From positions 1 to 51,871 of the forward strand of contig NZ_BDBP01000075.1 of assembly GCF_001613045.1 (NCBI RefSeq): DNA of 51,871 bases, in the 5' to 3' direction. The notes beneath the pieces are model-generated. The model searched no databases. It saw only the letters and a program-made list of their open reading frames with translations, and was not told the DNA's origin. Made by a program: the position numbers and the translations under genes. Below are positions 8,617 through 16,666 of this stretch, piece after piece; the stretch's first letter is position 1, and each line of letters opens with the position of its first letter. This DNA comes from Nocardia lijiangensis NBRC 108240. Its GTDB lineage: Bacteria > Actinomycetota > Actinomycetes > Mycobacteriales > Mycobacteriaceae.

Positions 8617-9398
8617 TCTCCTTGACCACCGACGGCGCGCTCGTCATCGCGGAGGCGCTCGGAGTGCAGACTCTCCCTTCGGTACTCGCGCTGCGCTCAC
8701 GTCATATCGACCACGAGGACGCGGCCATGGCTCGCTCGGCCGCGGCGCTCGATCTGCGTGAGCGCGGTGTGCTCGACCACGACGGGGACGTCCGCGACGA
8801 CGAGCTCGCCGCCGCACTACTCGCGCTCGCGCGGCCGGAGCGCGAGCTGGTCTTGCGGATCCGGCGCGGTGCGGCGTTGCACCGTGTGTGCCTGGTGCGA
8901 CGTGGGCTCCACCATGCCGTCGCGGTCCGCGTCGGCGATGCCCTCGACATCCGCACCGTGTGGGGTGACGAGGATCCGGAATTGCTGGCCCGGCCGCTGC
9001 TCGACGCACTCGGGCCGGCACAGCCCGCCGACATACCGGCTTTCCGTGCGCCCACCGACGAGTTGTGCGAGCGACTCGATGATGCGGGAACTAGTGCGAC
9101 GAACGCCGTCTACCAGCTCGGTATGCCGGAGGCGGAGGCGATCACACTGGGGCTGGCCCTGCGGCAATGGACTTCGCTCGCCGAGCTGGTCTGCTATGCC
9201 CACGCCGACGGGACAGCCGTTCGTTCGCCTGCCACCGCCGCCGTATACGACACGGCGGCGGGCCGCATTATCGCCGGCGGCAGTATCGCCGCTGACGGAC
9301 GTGCCTGGACCACCCTCGCCGCCGGCAGCGACCGCAGGCTGGCCCATGTGGTCGCGGCCCAGATCGAAGCGCTGCCGCAGAGCCGCTGGATGCCGTAG
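8613..9398 (+). CDS. EspG-family ESX secretion chaperone (copy 3)
   Basis: 261 residues from the ATG at 8613, which overlaps the PPE stop by 4 bases. The reading frame extends upstream to 7995, but that part lies wholly inside the PPE gene and is not used. The protein has the EspG layout: an N-terminal part with LTTDGALVIAEALGV, a strand-rich core, and a C-terminal half with RSPATAAVYDTAAGRIIAGG. It is the most divergent of the three EspG copies in the window. Its direct coupling to PE-PPE makes it the likely chaperone for that pair (inference). Confidence 0.78.
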   Translation: MISLTTDGALVIAEALGVQTLPSVLALRSRHIDHEDAAMARSAAALDLRERGVLDHDGDVRDDELAAALLALARPERELVLRIRRGAALHRVCLVRRGLHHAVAVRVGDALDIRTVWGDEDPELLARPLLDALGPAQPADIPAFRAPTDELCERLDDAGTSATNAVYQLGMPEAEAITLGLALRQWTSLAELVCYAHADGTAVRSPATAAVYDTAAGRIIAGGSIAADGRAWTTLAAGSDRRLAHVVAAQIEALPQSRWMP

Positions 9399-9417
9399 CC
9401 ACCGATTTCCCGATCGT

Positions 9418-9435
9418 CCGGAGTGATCGCTCCGG
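9418..9435 (+). promoter_or_regulatory. Hairpin upstream of the WXG100 pair
   Basis: CCGGAG at 9418-9423 and CTCCGG at 9430-9435 can pair across the 6-base loop TGATCG. It lies in the 74-base gap between espG and the first WXG100 gene. With no T-run it is a poor terminator; it could be an RNA-stability or processing element for the WXG100 transcript. Function inferred weakly. Confidence 0.35.
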
Positions 9436-9472
9436 CAGTTTCAACAGATCCATTCATCCGAGAGGACATGTC

Positions 9473-9784
9473 ATGGCCGGTGCACTCCACCTTGATTTCG
9501 CCACATTCCAGAAGTACGCGAACGAATATGCCGCAACAATCCCCCCGATCGACAAGACCGTCGACAATCTGGGTGTCGCGGTGGAAAGCGCGAAAAGTGG
9601 CTGGGAAGGCGAGGCGTACGCCGCCTTCAACAAGTTCGCCACCGAACTTCAGGGAAAGATCCGGGCGGTGAACGTCGATCTGGGCCTGGTTTCCGAAGCG
9701 CTCAATACCGGTGAGAAGAAGGTGGCGTCAGCGGAGGACGAGAGCATGTCCGGATTCACCACGCTGAACACCAATTACCTCTGA
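9473..9784 (+). CDS. WXG100 protein (first of the pair)
   Basis: 103 residues, typical ESAT-6/CFP-10 length. Two helices flank the W-x-G turn in AKSGWEGEAYAAFNKF. GAGAGG lies upstream of the ATG. WXG100 proteins form hetero- or homodimeric helical hairpins and are exported by ESX systems. The canonical C-terminal YxxxD/E signal is not seen; the end reads MSGFTTLNTNYL. It is followed by a second WXG100 gene after 41 bases, so the pair most likely makes the heterodimer. It is not possible to say which one is the EsxA or the EsxB equivalent. Confidence 0.88.
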   Translation: MAGALHLDFATFQKYANEYAATIPPIDKTVDNLGVAVESAKSGWEGEAYAAFNKFATELQGKIRAVNVDLGLVSEALNTGEKKVASAEDESMSGFTTLNTNYL

Positions 9785-9825
9785 ATCACCCCGAATACCA
9801 CTACAGAGAACGGGACTCCACCACC

Positions 9826-10119
9826 ATGCTGTACGACCCCGCCAAAATCAACGCGCTGATAACGGACCTGGAATCGTACCAGACGGCTATCACCACGGAA
9901 CGGAACAATGCCGACGACGCGTCGAAAAGGCTGCTCGGCCAGGCGTGGCAGAGCGGCGACGCGGGGGCTTCCGCGGCGTTCAGTCAGAAGCACAAGACCC
10001 TGATGACGGATATGGACGATCTGCTGCATATCCTCGGCAAGGGCATCAACAATGTTCGGGTGGCGCTGGAGAAGGCGCAGGCGACCGACCAGAATGTCGC
10101 CGACGATTTCGTCTGGTAA
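9826..10119 (+). CDS. WXG100-like protein (second of the pair)
   Basis: 97 residues. Helix, turn, helix with AWQSGDAGASAAFSQKH, where the turn is W-Q-S-G instead of the strict W-x-G. The C-terminus ends NVADDFVW. Partner of the WXG100 gene immediately upstream. It is the last gene before a strong hairpin (10135-10166), so the ESX transcript of this strand probably ends here. Confidence 0.85.
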   Translation: MLYDPAKINALITDLESYQTAITTERNNADDASKRLLGQAWQSGDAGASAAFSQKHKTLMTDMDDLLHILGKGINNVRVALEKAQATDQNVADDFVW

Positions 10120-10134
10120 CCAGCTGATCCGGGA

Positions 10135-10166
10135 GGGGCCCGCCGCCGACGACGGCGACGGGCCCC
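10135..10166. terminator. Strong hairpin between convergent WXG100 and eccE genes
   Basis: GGGGCCCG (10135-10142) pairs with CGGGCCCC (10159-10166), and inside it CGCCG (10144-10148) pairs with CGGCG (10153-10157), leaving one C/A mismatch and a four-base ACGA loop. It lies between two gene ends on opposite strands (stop at 10119 and stop at 10171), so it can serve both. Only a very short T-run follows, as usual in actinobacteria. Confidence 0.7.
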
Positions 10167-10170
10167 TTAC

Positions 10171-11922
10171 TCATGCTGTCGGAACCAGCGCTCGCGCTTC
10201 TGCCGCGGTGGCGCCGAGATACTCGAACTCCTCCGAGATGGAGACCAGTCGAACAGTCAGGTCATCGCCCGCGGTGCGCAGCACCACCCGGCCGGGGGAA
10301 TCGGCGGATTCGATGAGCACCACGTCGGCGTCGAGGACGGCGGCTTGGCCCTCCTCCGGTTCGCGGACATAGACCGCGGTCGCGTCCGATACCTGGCCGG
10401 CGGAGGTCACGCCGTCGTAGATGATCATCGTGGCCGCCGCCGCATGGTGCGAGCCACCCGCCGACGATATTGATAGCGCGGCGGGGGCACCGACCTCGTC
10501 GACCAGGTGCTCCCACGCCGCGGGCCGGACGCTGTGCACGATCACCTTGGCTCCGACCGCCACCGAGCGCAGCACCATCAGCTGGGTGAATCGCAGCGAT
10601 CCGATGATCTCCACTCGGCGGACGAAGGAGCCGAACAGTGGAACGGCGACGCCTGAGCCGTCTTCCGTCGCGCCGATCACCTGACCGCACCCGCCGACCG
10701 GCACGGTGAACCGGGCCATCGCCGCGGGCGGCCCGCTCAGCGCGGCGGATGGATCGAGGTGACCGCCGTCGAGCAGCAACCGCCGCTGGTTGCCGGGCAG
10801 CGGAAGCAGGCCGAGATCGGCAGTGGCGGAGTCGGGTTCGATGTCGTCCCTTCCCGTGATGTCCCGGCGGACCAGTGCGGTCACGGCCACCGCGCTACCG
10901 CGGCGCCCAGGTATCTTCGATTCCGGCTCCAGGGTCAGGCGCAGCCTCGTGAGCACGGAGGTGCCCGGCAGCGCCCAGACCGCCGAGAGGACACCGGAAT
11001 CGAGCCTGTCCGAGGGAATCGCGTAGCCGGCCAGTTCGATGCTGTTGCTGCGCAGTACGCGCCAGTCCTCGGACCACTGCTCCATATCGGTGTCGTGCAA
11101 AGCGGCTGCCTCCGCCGCGGCCAGCTCCTCGGCGGCCAGCACCGAAACGCGGACCCGGCGTGTGGTGAGGCGGCTCGCGACGCGGCGCGTGGCGACGAGC
11201 GCCGTCCGGATCATGCCCTCCTGGCCGCCGCCCCGGTTGTCGATGGCGCCGGCGTTGTCCAGTGGATCGAAGCGCAGGACCAGCCAGACCGTTCGCGATG
11301 CCGCGGCGGGCAACGGGCCGAGCAGCTTCGCGTAGGGGCCGACCACATTGTGCGGGCCCTGGGTGCGGACCCCGAGGGTGATCACGTCGACCGACGCCAG
11401 CCGGATGTCGAACTGGGCGAGGCAGCGCGCCACGTCGGCAAGGGATACCCCCGAGCTCGAGCGGATGCCGGCCGTATCGAGCAGGGTGGGCGTCACCTCG
11501 GTGCGATCGAGCGCCAGCATGGTGATCAGGTGGCTTCCGTCCCAGCGCATTCCGCATCGGCCGCCGGATTCGGGCATCGGGACATCGAACGGTTCGGTAT
11601 GTGACGGGCCAGCATGCTCGCCGCGATTGCGCCACCACAGCGCGACGCGCAGACCCAGAATTCGCCAAATGTTCGTTCTCCGCGCCCTGGCCGCGCCGAG
11701 CGCGGATACGGCGATACCCGCTCCCGTCGTCGCCCATAGCGGTGCGTCCAGCGCGATCGCCGAGGTCGCGGCGACGGCGCCCGCCGCGGCGCACGGCAAA
11801 ACGATGGTCAACGGCACTATGTCGAATGGCGTGCGCCGCCGCCGAGCCGGTGCCGGAATTGTGGCCGCATCCGATGCGGTATGTCCTGGAATTTGTTCGC
11901 TATTCACTCGGCCTGTCTCCAT
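10171..11922 (-). CDS. eccE: Type VII secretion protein EccE
   Basis: 583 residues on the minus strand. EccE is an inner-membrane component at the periphery of the ESX core complex. The N-terminus has two membrane spans (about residues 34-58, PLTIVLPCAAAGAVAATSAI, and 62-80) followed by Arg-rich residues and RILGLRVALWWRNR. It continues into the large cytosolic domain with GMRWDGSHLITML, typical of EccE after the membrane anchor. Length is in the family range, a little long. The gene runs opposite to the upstream ESX genes and is divergent from eccB, with 66 bases between the two starts that must hold both promoters. It has no MycP neighbour in the window, unlike mycobacterial ESX-1. Confidence 0.85.
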   Translation of the reverse strand: METGRVNSEQIPGHTASDAATIPAPARRRRTPFDIVPLTIVLPCAAAGAVAATSAIALDAPLWATTGAGIAVSALGAARARRTNIWRILGLRVALWWRNRGEHAGPSHTEPFDVPMPESGGRCGMRWDGSHLITMLALDRTEVTPTLLDTAGIRSSSGVSLADVARCLAQFDIRLASVDVITLGVRTQGPHNVVGPYAKLLGPLPAAASRTVWLVLRFDPLDNAGAIDNRGGGQEGMIRTALVATRRVASRLTTRRVRVSVLAAEELAAAEAAALHDTDMEQWSEDWRVLRSNSIELAGYAIPSDRLDSGVLSAVWALPGTSVLTRLRLTLEPESKIPGRRGSAVAVTALVRRDITGRDDIEPDSATADLGLLPLPGNQRRLLLDGGHLDPSAALSGPPAAMARFTVPVGGCGQVIGATEDGSGVAVPLFGSFVRRVEIIGSLRFTQLMVLRSVAVGAKVIVHSVRPAAWEHLVDEVGAPAALSISSAGGSHHAAAATMIIYDGVTSAGQVSDATAVYVREPEEGQAAVLDADVVLIESADSPGRVVLRTAGDDLTVRLVSISEEFEYLGATAAEARALVPTA

Positions 11923-11988
11923 TCAGCACAAACCCTCCATGATGCGCTAGCGTCTCACACGTCGGCCGGAATTGCGTAAGGAGTTGTG

Positions 11989-13392
11989 GTGCCTGCCCAG
12001 TTGACTACCCGCGCGCAGGTGAATGGGTATCGATTTCTGCTGCAGCGTTATGGGCATGCGATAGTGCGCCGTGATGTGCGCATGTTGCACGATCCCATGC
12101 GTATTCAATTCCGGTCGTTGATCACCGGTGTCGTGCTCGCGGTATTGGTCACCGCGGGCTGCGCAATATTGTCGTTTCTGCGTCCGCAAGGGCAGGTCGG
12201 CGACGCCAAAATCGTGATGGGCTCCGGCAGTGGCGCCCTGTACGCGGTGGTGGACGGAACCCTGCACCCTGCACTCAATCTCGCATCGGCCCGGCTGATC
12301 ACCGGCAGCGGCGAATCGCCCACCTCGGTCAAGGACGGGAAGCTGTCGTCGCTGCCCCGCGGACCGCTGCTCGGCATTCCCGGCGCACCGGCGGCGCTCC
12401 CTGGCCCGGCGGACAGCGGCCGCTCGGAGTGGACGCTGTGTGAGGATGCGACCGCCGGGCTGCGCAGCACTGTGCTGGCCGGTGCCGCGCGGCTCGGGCC
12501 GCAGGTGCGCCCCGCGGCGCGGGGCGAAGCGGTGCTGGCCACCCACGACGGTGCGACGTACCTGATCTACGACGGCAAGCACGCGCGGGTGGACAAGAAC
12601 AACGAGGCGATCGTGTCGGCGCTTCCGCAGCTGCGTGCCCTGCGCCCGCGACCGATCGGGACGGGTCTGCTCAACGCCAGCGTGGCCGCCCCCGACATCG
12701 CGGTGCCGGTGATCCCGAGGGCGGGAGAGCCGAGTGCGGTGCGCGGTGGGGAGTTCGCCATCGGTTCGGTGATCAGGGTCCAGGGCGCCGACGGTTCGAC
12801 TTCGTACGTGGTACTCGCCGACGGCGTGCAGCAGATCTCAGAGTTCACCACGCAGGTGCTGCGCACCTCGAATTCCATGGGGCTGACGTCGATTCCGACG
12901 CTCTCACCGGACGCGATCAGGGGTATTCCGGTGGTCGATACCTTGCCGGTCGACGAATTTCCCGACGGTGACCTGACCGTCGTCTCCGCCGACACCGATC
13001 CGGTGGCGTGCGTCTCGTGGGCACGCGGGGACGGTGATCAGACCGCGCGATTGCAGGTGCTGCTCGGCAGCGGGCTGCCGCTGGCCGACGGGGTCGCGCC
13101 GATGAAGTTCGTGGCGAGCACAGGCGCCGATGCCGCCTACGTCCCGGCGTCCACCGGTGAATTCATTCAGGTGACCGGGATAGAGCCGGACAGCACCCGG
13201 CGTGATGCGCTGTTCTACGTCACCGATACCGGCGTCCGGTTCGGCATCCCCGACACCGCGACGGCCACCGTTCTCGGACTCACGAAGCCGAAATTGGCGC
13301 CGTGGCAGATCGTCAGCCGGCTGCCGGGAGGGCCGATGCTCGACCGGCAGTCGGCCTTGATCGCCAGGGACATCGTCGCCACTGGGCGATAG
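11989..13392 (+). CDS. eccB: Type VII secretion protein EccB
   Basis: 467 residues. Two GTG codons are adjacent; the second (11989) is chosen because AAGGAG lies 5 bases upstream and the product then starts MPAQLTTRAQVNGYRFLLQR, the near-invariant EccB beginning. A single membrane span follows (SLITGVVLAVLVTAGCAILS), then the large periplasmic domain. Cys151 and Cys341 match the spacing of the conserved disulfide pair of mycobacterial EccB1. EccB is the periplasmic-facing core component of the ESX translocon. No sign of truncation. Confidence 0.93.
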   Translation: MPAQLTTRAQVNGYRFLLQRYGHAIVRRDVRMLHDPMRIQFRSLITGVVLAVLVTAGCAILSFLRPQGQVGDAKIVMGSGSGALYAVVDGTLHPALNLASARLITGSGESPTSVKDGKLSSLPRGPLLGIPGAPAALPGPADSGRSEWTLCEDATAGLRSTVLAGAARLGPQVRPAARGEAVLATHDGATYLIYDGKHARVDKNNEAIVSALPQLRALRPRPIGTGLLNASVAAPDIAVPVIPRAGEPSAVRGGEFAIGSVIRVQGADGSTSYVVLADGVQQISEFTTQVLRTSNSMGLTSIPTLSPDAIRGIPVVDTLPVDEFPDGDLTVVSADTDPVACVSWARGDGDQTARLQVLLGSGLPLADGVAPMKFVASTGADAAYVPASTGEFIQVTGIEPDSTRRDALFYVTDTGVRFGIPDTATATVLGLTKPKLAPWQIVSRLPGGPMLDRQSALIARDIVATGR

Positions 13393-13422
13393 CAGGTGCG
13401 GAAAAAGGGAAGGGAAGTGCTG

Positions 13423-14514
13423 ATGCCGCGGATTGTGGGCAGGCATGCCGATGGTGCGGTGGTGGTAGCGGTCGGCGGGGTCTGTGTGCTCGTCGGGCCG
13501 GACATGGTCGATGACACCGGCTACTGTGTGACGGCGCCGGAGGACTTACGGGTGACCCTGGTGAGTGCTGCCGCGGAGGACGCCGGGTTCGCCGCCGCCG
13601 ACGAGCCGATGCCGGATGGACTGCTGTCGGCGGATCAGATCGCGGCGATGCTGCAGTGGGAGGTCGGGTACGTCGACGGCGTGCAGGGGGACGATGACCG
13701 CCCTGGTCTCAGCGGTGCCGAGGTCGAGCTGTATCTGCGCTATCGGCCCGACACCGGTGACGCCTACCCCGGCGGTGCCGCTCCGGCCAGGGTGGACCGC
13801 CCGTTCTCACTGGACAGCCTCACCATCGACCAGCACGGTCCAGAGTCCGAGATCGGCGGGGACACGCCTGAGTTCGACGAGGAGCCGGCCGAGCCGCAGC
13901 TGGTCGTCCAGCTCTGCGCGTCCATGGCGCACGTGGACGATCTGTCCGGTGCGGAGATCGTCGCCGACGCGGCAACGGATCTGATCGACCGGATCAGCTA
14001 TATCGAGACAGTGGACGAGTTCTATCCAGCGCTGGCGCAGGCCGTCGCGGCGGAAACGGTGCCCGAGCTGGCGATCGATCTCGCCGGCGGGTTCCCTGAG
14101 GAGCAGATCCTGGACTTCCTTCGACGTCTGGTCGCCGAGCTCGACCGGCGCAGGCCGTGGCCCGGCCCCGCGCTGGTGCCGGTGGATCCGCGGACTTGGC
14201 CCTCGATCGGGTCCAGCGTGCCGATCGGCTGGGTCGACAGCGACATCTCCGACCTGGAGTGGGCGGTGAAAGCTGGCTTCGCCGACGTGCCCGAGGGAGA
14301 CAACCCGCTGCTGGTGCTACGGATGCGCGGCGGGCAACTGGTCGCCCTGGTCGGCGACGAGGAACCGAACCCGACCCGGTTCCTGGTGCTGCTGCCCGAT
14401 GCGGATGATCAGCAAGACCCCGCGGAGGTGACCGACTATCTGATGCGCTACGCGGGGTTGCGGGTGGAATCGGAGGGAATGGCGGAAGCGATGGCGGAGG
14501 TGATGCAGGCATGA
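13423..14514 (+). CDS. Hypothetical ESX-locus protein
   Basis: 363 residues from the ATG at 13423, preferred over the GTG at 13396 because AAGGGAAGGGA lies 7 bases upstream. I do not recognise the family. The first 55 residues contain alternating hydrophobic strands (GAVVVAVGGVCVLVGPDM). The middle is acidic (EIGGDTPEFDEEPAEP). The last third has two strand-helix units with LLVLRMRGGQLVALVGDEE and RFLVLLPDADD. There is no signal peptide or membrane span. It lies between eccB and the YbaB-like genes, with its stop overlapping the next start by 4 bases, so it is likely co-expressed with ESX functions. Confidence 0.75.
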   Translation: MPRIVGRHADGAVVVAVGGVCVLVGPDMVDDTGYCVTAPEDLRVTLVSAAAEDAGFAAADEPMPDGLLSADQIAAMLQWEVGYVDGVQGDDDRPGLSGAEVELYLRYRPDTGDAYPGGAAPARVDRPFSLDSLTIDQHGPESEIGGDTPEFDEEPAEPQLVVQLCASMAHVDDLSGAEIVADAATDLIDRISYIETVDEFYPALAQAVAAETVPELAIDLAGGFPEEQILDFLRRLVAELDRRRPWPGPALVPVDPRTWPSIGSSVPIGWVDSDISDLEWAVKAGFADVPEGDNPLLVLRMRGGQLVALVGDEEPNPTRFLVLLPDADDQQDPAEVTDYLMRYAGLRVESEGMAEAMAEVMQA

Positions 14515-14975
14515 TCCGACCGGAGAACCGCCGCGCCGCAGGCGAAGCGGCCGATCTGATCGACGCCGTCGCCGGGGCGCTGGGCAAGCTGACCGAAATG
14601 CGCTCCGCCCGTGACGCGTTGACCGCGTCGGCGACGGTGGAGCACGGCCGGATCACCGTGGTCGTCAACGCGTCCGGGTCCATTGTGGAGACGCTGTACG
14701 CCGACGGAATCGATGAACTCAGCTACGGGCAGATCGCCCGCGCCACCGTGCAGGCAGCCCAGGCGGCGGCCGCGGAGGTCGAGCGCAAGAAGAAGGCGCT
14801 GCTGGGTCCGCTCGAGGCGTTGCGGTTGGGTATGCCATCGGCACAGGAGCTACCGGAGGAGCTGGCCACCCTCCGCGCCCAGCTGCCCGAACCGATGCGG
14901 GCGCCGCTGACACCCCCCGCGGACCGTGCCGGGGGTAAACCGCGCCGTGCAGGCAACCGAATCCTGGACCGTTGA
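14511..14975 (+). CDS. YbaB/EbfC-like protein, split counterpart of the first half of the fused gene
   Basis: 154 residues. ALTASATVEHGRITVVVNAS, then ELSYGQIARATVQAAQAAAA, matches the first half of the fused protein at 1538-2287 (AVTASATAERERIVVVADVS, QLGYHRIARGVVQAAQRAAS) at most positions. The tail is Pro/Arg-rich. Starts within the stop of the previous gene (ATGA) and is followed 36 bases later by the counterpart of the other half. EspL-like family; likely forms a heterodimer with the next gene product (inference from the fusion). Confidence 0.8.
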   Translation: MIRPENRRAAGEAADLIDAVAGALGKLTEMRSARDALTASATVEHGRITVVVNASGSIVETLYADGIDELSYGQIARATVQAAQAAAAEVERKKKALLGPLEALRLGMPSAQELPEELATLRAQLPEPMRAPLTPPADRAGGKPRRAGNRILDR

Positions 14976-15011
14976 GCAACGCTCGGGCCGCGTGTGGAAG
15001 GAACCTCTTCG

Positions 15012-15368
15012 ATGGATGACGAATTCGCCAGTGCCGTAGCCGGATTCCAGGCCAGAATGGCGCAGGTGGCGCAGGTGCAGGCCGAATGCGCGCAGCTGGT
15101 CGCCACCGGCTGGGCGCAACGCCGCCGGGTCCGCGTGACGGTGAATGCCGACGGCATCGCTGTCGACATCAAGTTCGGCGGGAGCGTCAGCGAGCTGAGT
15201 TACGACGAGATCGCGGCCGCCGTCACCGAGGCATCACAGCAGGCGGTGCGCGAGATCGCCGAGCGGACGAGGGAATTGGTCGCTCCCATCGCGATCGATC
15301 GCGGTGCGGCTCCCAGTCCGGCCGACATGCTCCGCGCGGTCGATTCACTGCGGGAGCATCTGCGCTGA
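15012..15368 (+). CDS. YbaB/EbfC-like protein, split counterpart of the second half of the fused gene
   Basis: 118 residues from the ATG at 15012, with AAGGA 9 bases upstream. RRRVRVTVNADGIAVDIKF and LSYDEIAAAVTEASQQAV, ending DMLRAVDSLREHLR, match the second half of the fused protein (RRVAVTVNADGVLIDLRF, LDYEEIAEAITAASRAAV, VLAGLERLRDQLR). It is the last gene of the eccB unit; the opposite-strand gene ends 42 bases further on, across a tandem palindromic repeat. Probable partner of the preceding protein. Confidence 0.82.
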   Translation: MDDEFASAVAGFQARMAQVAQVQAECAQLVATGWAQRRRVRVTVNADGIAVDIKFGGSVSELSYDEIAAAVTEASQQAVREIAERTRELVAPIAIDRGAAPSPADMLRAVDSLREHLR

Positions 15369-15380
15369 GCTGAAATGTCC

Positions 15381-15420
15381 GTGCTGAGCTCAGCGTGTCA
15401 GTGCTGAGCTCAGCGCGTCA
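15381..15420. repeat. Tandem 20-bp repeat with palindromes between convergent genes
   Basis: Two copies of a 20-base unit (15381-15400 and 15401-15420) differ at one base. Each contains the 12-base palindrome GCTGAGCTCAGC. The second copy overlaps the stop codon of the minus-strand gene. It may act as a bidirectional terminator or a protein site; there is no T-run. Confidence 0.6.
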
Positions 15421-16666
15421 GCCCGGCCACCGCCAGCTGGGACCACGCGCCCGGTACGTCGGTGTCCTCGTCCGTTGTGAAAGCCGCGGTTGCCAGCTCG
15501 CGTGTCACCGAACCGGATTCGGCGGCGGCGACCAGATCGGCGACCGCAGGGCGGGACGCCGACGCGCCGAGCACACCGCACACGATGTCGACCACCGTCG
15601 CCGGTGTCCACAAGCCGGGGATCGCCGCGCCGATGGTGATCGGCGCCGGTGACTGCCCGCTCGACCAGCCCGTGCCATCCCACCAGTAACAGAACGACAG
15701 CTGCGCCGTGAACGCGCGGTGGTTCAGCGCCGCGCCGTCGAGCCAATCCGGGGCGCCCGCGTAGTACTCCGGGACTGGTGCGCCGTCGTTGTAGGCCGCG
15801 GCCAGTTCCGGATCGTCCCACAGCCCGCCGGACAGCACCGCCCGGCCGCGGGGCAGCAGGTGCAGCGTCGAGCCGCTTCCGTCGGCTCCCTCGAAGGCCG
15901 CGGTGGAACCGAGGATCCGAGGCCCCCACTCGGTGCCGATCGCCACCGCCGCGGCGGCCACCGTCGCCCACCGCGCCCACACCGTCGGCGCCGTGAGAAA
16001 CGGGACGGGCATCGCGGGTGCGCGGTCGAGCTGGGCACGGGCCAGCACCCGAGGCAACTGCTGCCCATCGTGGTCGACCCTGAGCCGCCCAGCCAGCCAC
16101 ACGGGCAGCCGCTCGCGGGAAAAGTGCTCGAGATCCGCCCGGTAGGCCGCGGTAGGCAAGAGCCGCTCGACCGGAAACGCGACGTCGCCGTAGCCGAATT
16201 CGCAAGTGGGTGTGCCCGTTCGATCGCGCACCACGGTGACATGCCACCACGCCCACCCGTCCGGACGCACCGTCACCATTCGCAGCGCCTGGACCAGTTC
16301 CACTGCCGCCGTGGGTATTTCGGCGGCGAGAGGCTCGCCGTGGACCAGGAACACCGCATCGCCGGATACCGCTGCCACCGTCACCGAGAACCCCATCCGC
16401 AACTGCTGCCAGTCCGGCGGGGCCGTGGGCAACAGCAGGTCGGTGATGGCGGTGACGAGTTCGTCAGCGGACCGGCGCATTTCGGCTGCGCGATCCTCGG
16501 CTGTGTGATCGTCGTCTGCCGTCGGAGAGGCAGACTCGGGGGCGGGCGTGGATGCCGATGCGGCTGTGCCGATACCGAATTCCGTGGTCAATGTGAAGGC
16601 CACATCGGGGCTGTCCGGCTCGCCTTGCGCCGCGTCGAGCGCACGGTCATGGTTGTCGAGGCTCAT
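15410..16666 (-). CDS. Hypothetical protein, possible immunity partner of the adjacent effector
   Basis: 418 residues; its start lies inside the last 20 bases of the upstream 951-residue effector gene, so the two are tightly coupled. The first 60 residues are disordered (Thr/Ala/Ser/Asp). Residues about 60-190 form a domain with DWQQLRMGFSVTVAAVSGD, WAWWHVTVVRDRTG and CEFGYGDVAFP, which resembles the strand pattern of small toxin-immunity proteins. The C-terminal half has ALNHRAFTAQ, YWWDGTGW, AIPGLWTPATVVDIV. No signal peptide or membrane span. Immunity is inferred from position and overlap; I cannot name the family. Confidence 0.65.
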   Translation of the reverse strand: MSLDNHDRALDAAQGEPDSPDVAFTLTTEFGIGTAASASTPAPESASPTADDDHTAEDRAAEMRRSADELVTAITDLLLPTAPPDWQQLRMGFSVTVAAVSGDAVFLVHGEPLAAEIPTAAVELVQALRMVTVRPDGWAWWHVTVVRDRTGTPTCEFGYGDVAFPVERLLPTAAYRADLEHFSRERLPVWLAGRLRVDHDGQQLPRVLARAQLDRAPAMPVPFLTAPTVWARWATVAAAAVAIGTEWGPRILGSTAAFEGADGSGSTLHLLPRGRAVLSGGLWDDPELAAAYNDGAPVPEYYAGAPDWLDGAALNHRAFTAQLSFCYWWDGTGWSSGQSPAPITIGAAIPGLWTPATVVDIVCGVLGASASRPAVADLVAAAESGSVTRELATAAFTTDEDTDVPGAWSQLAVAGLTR

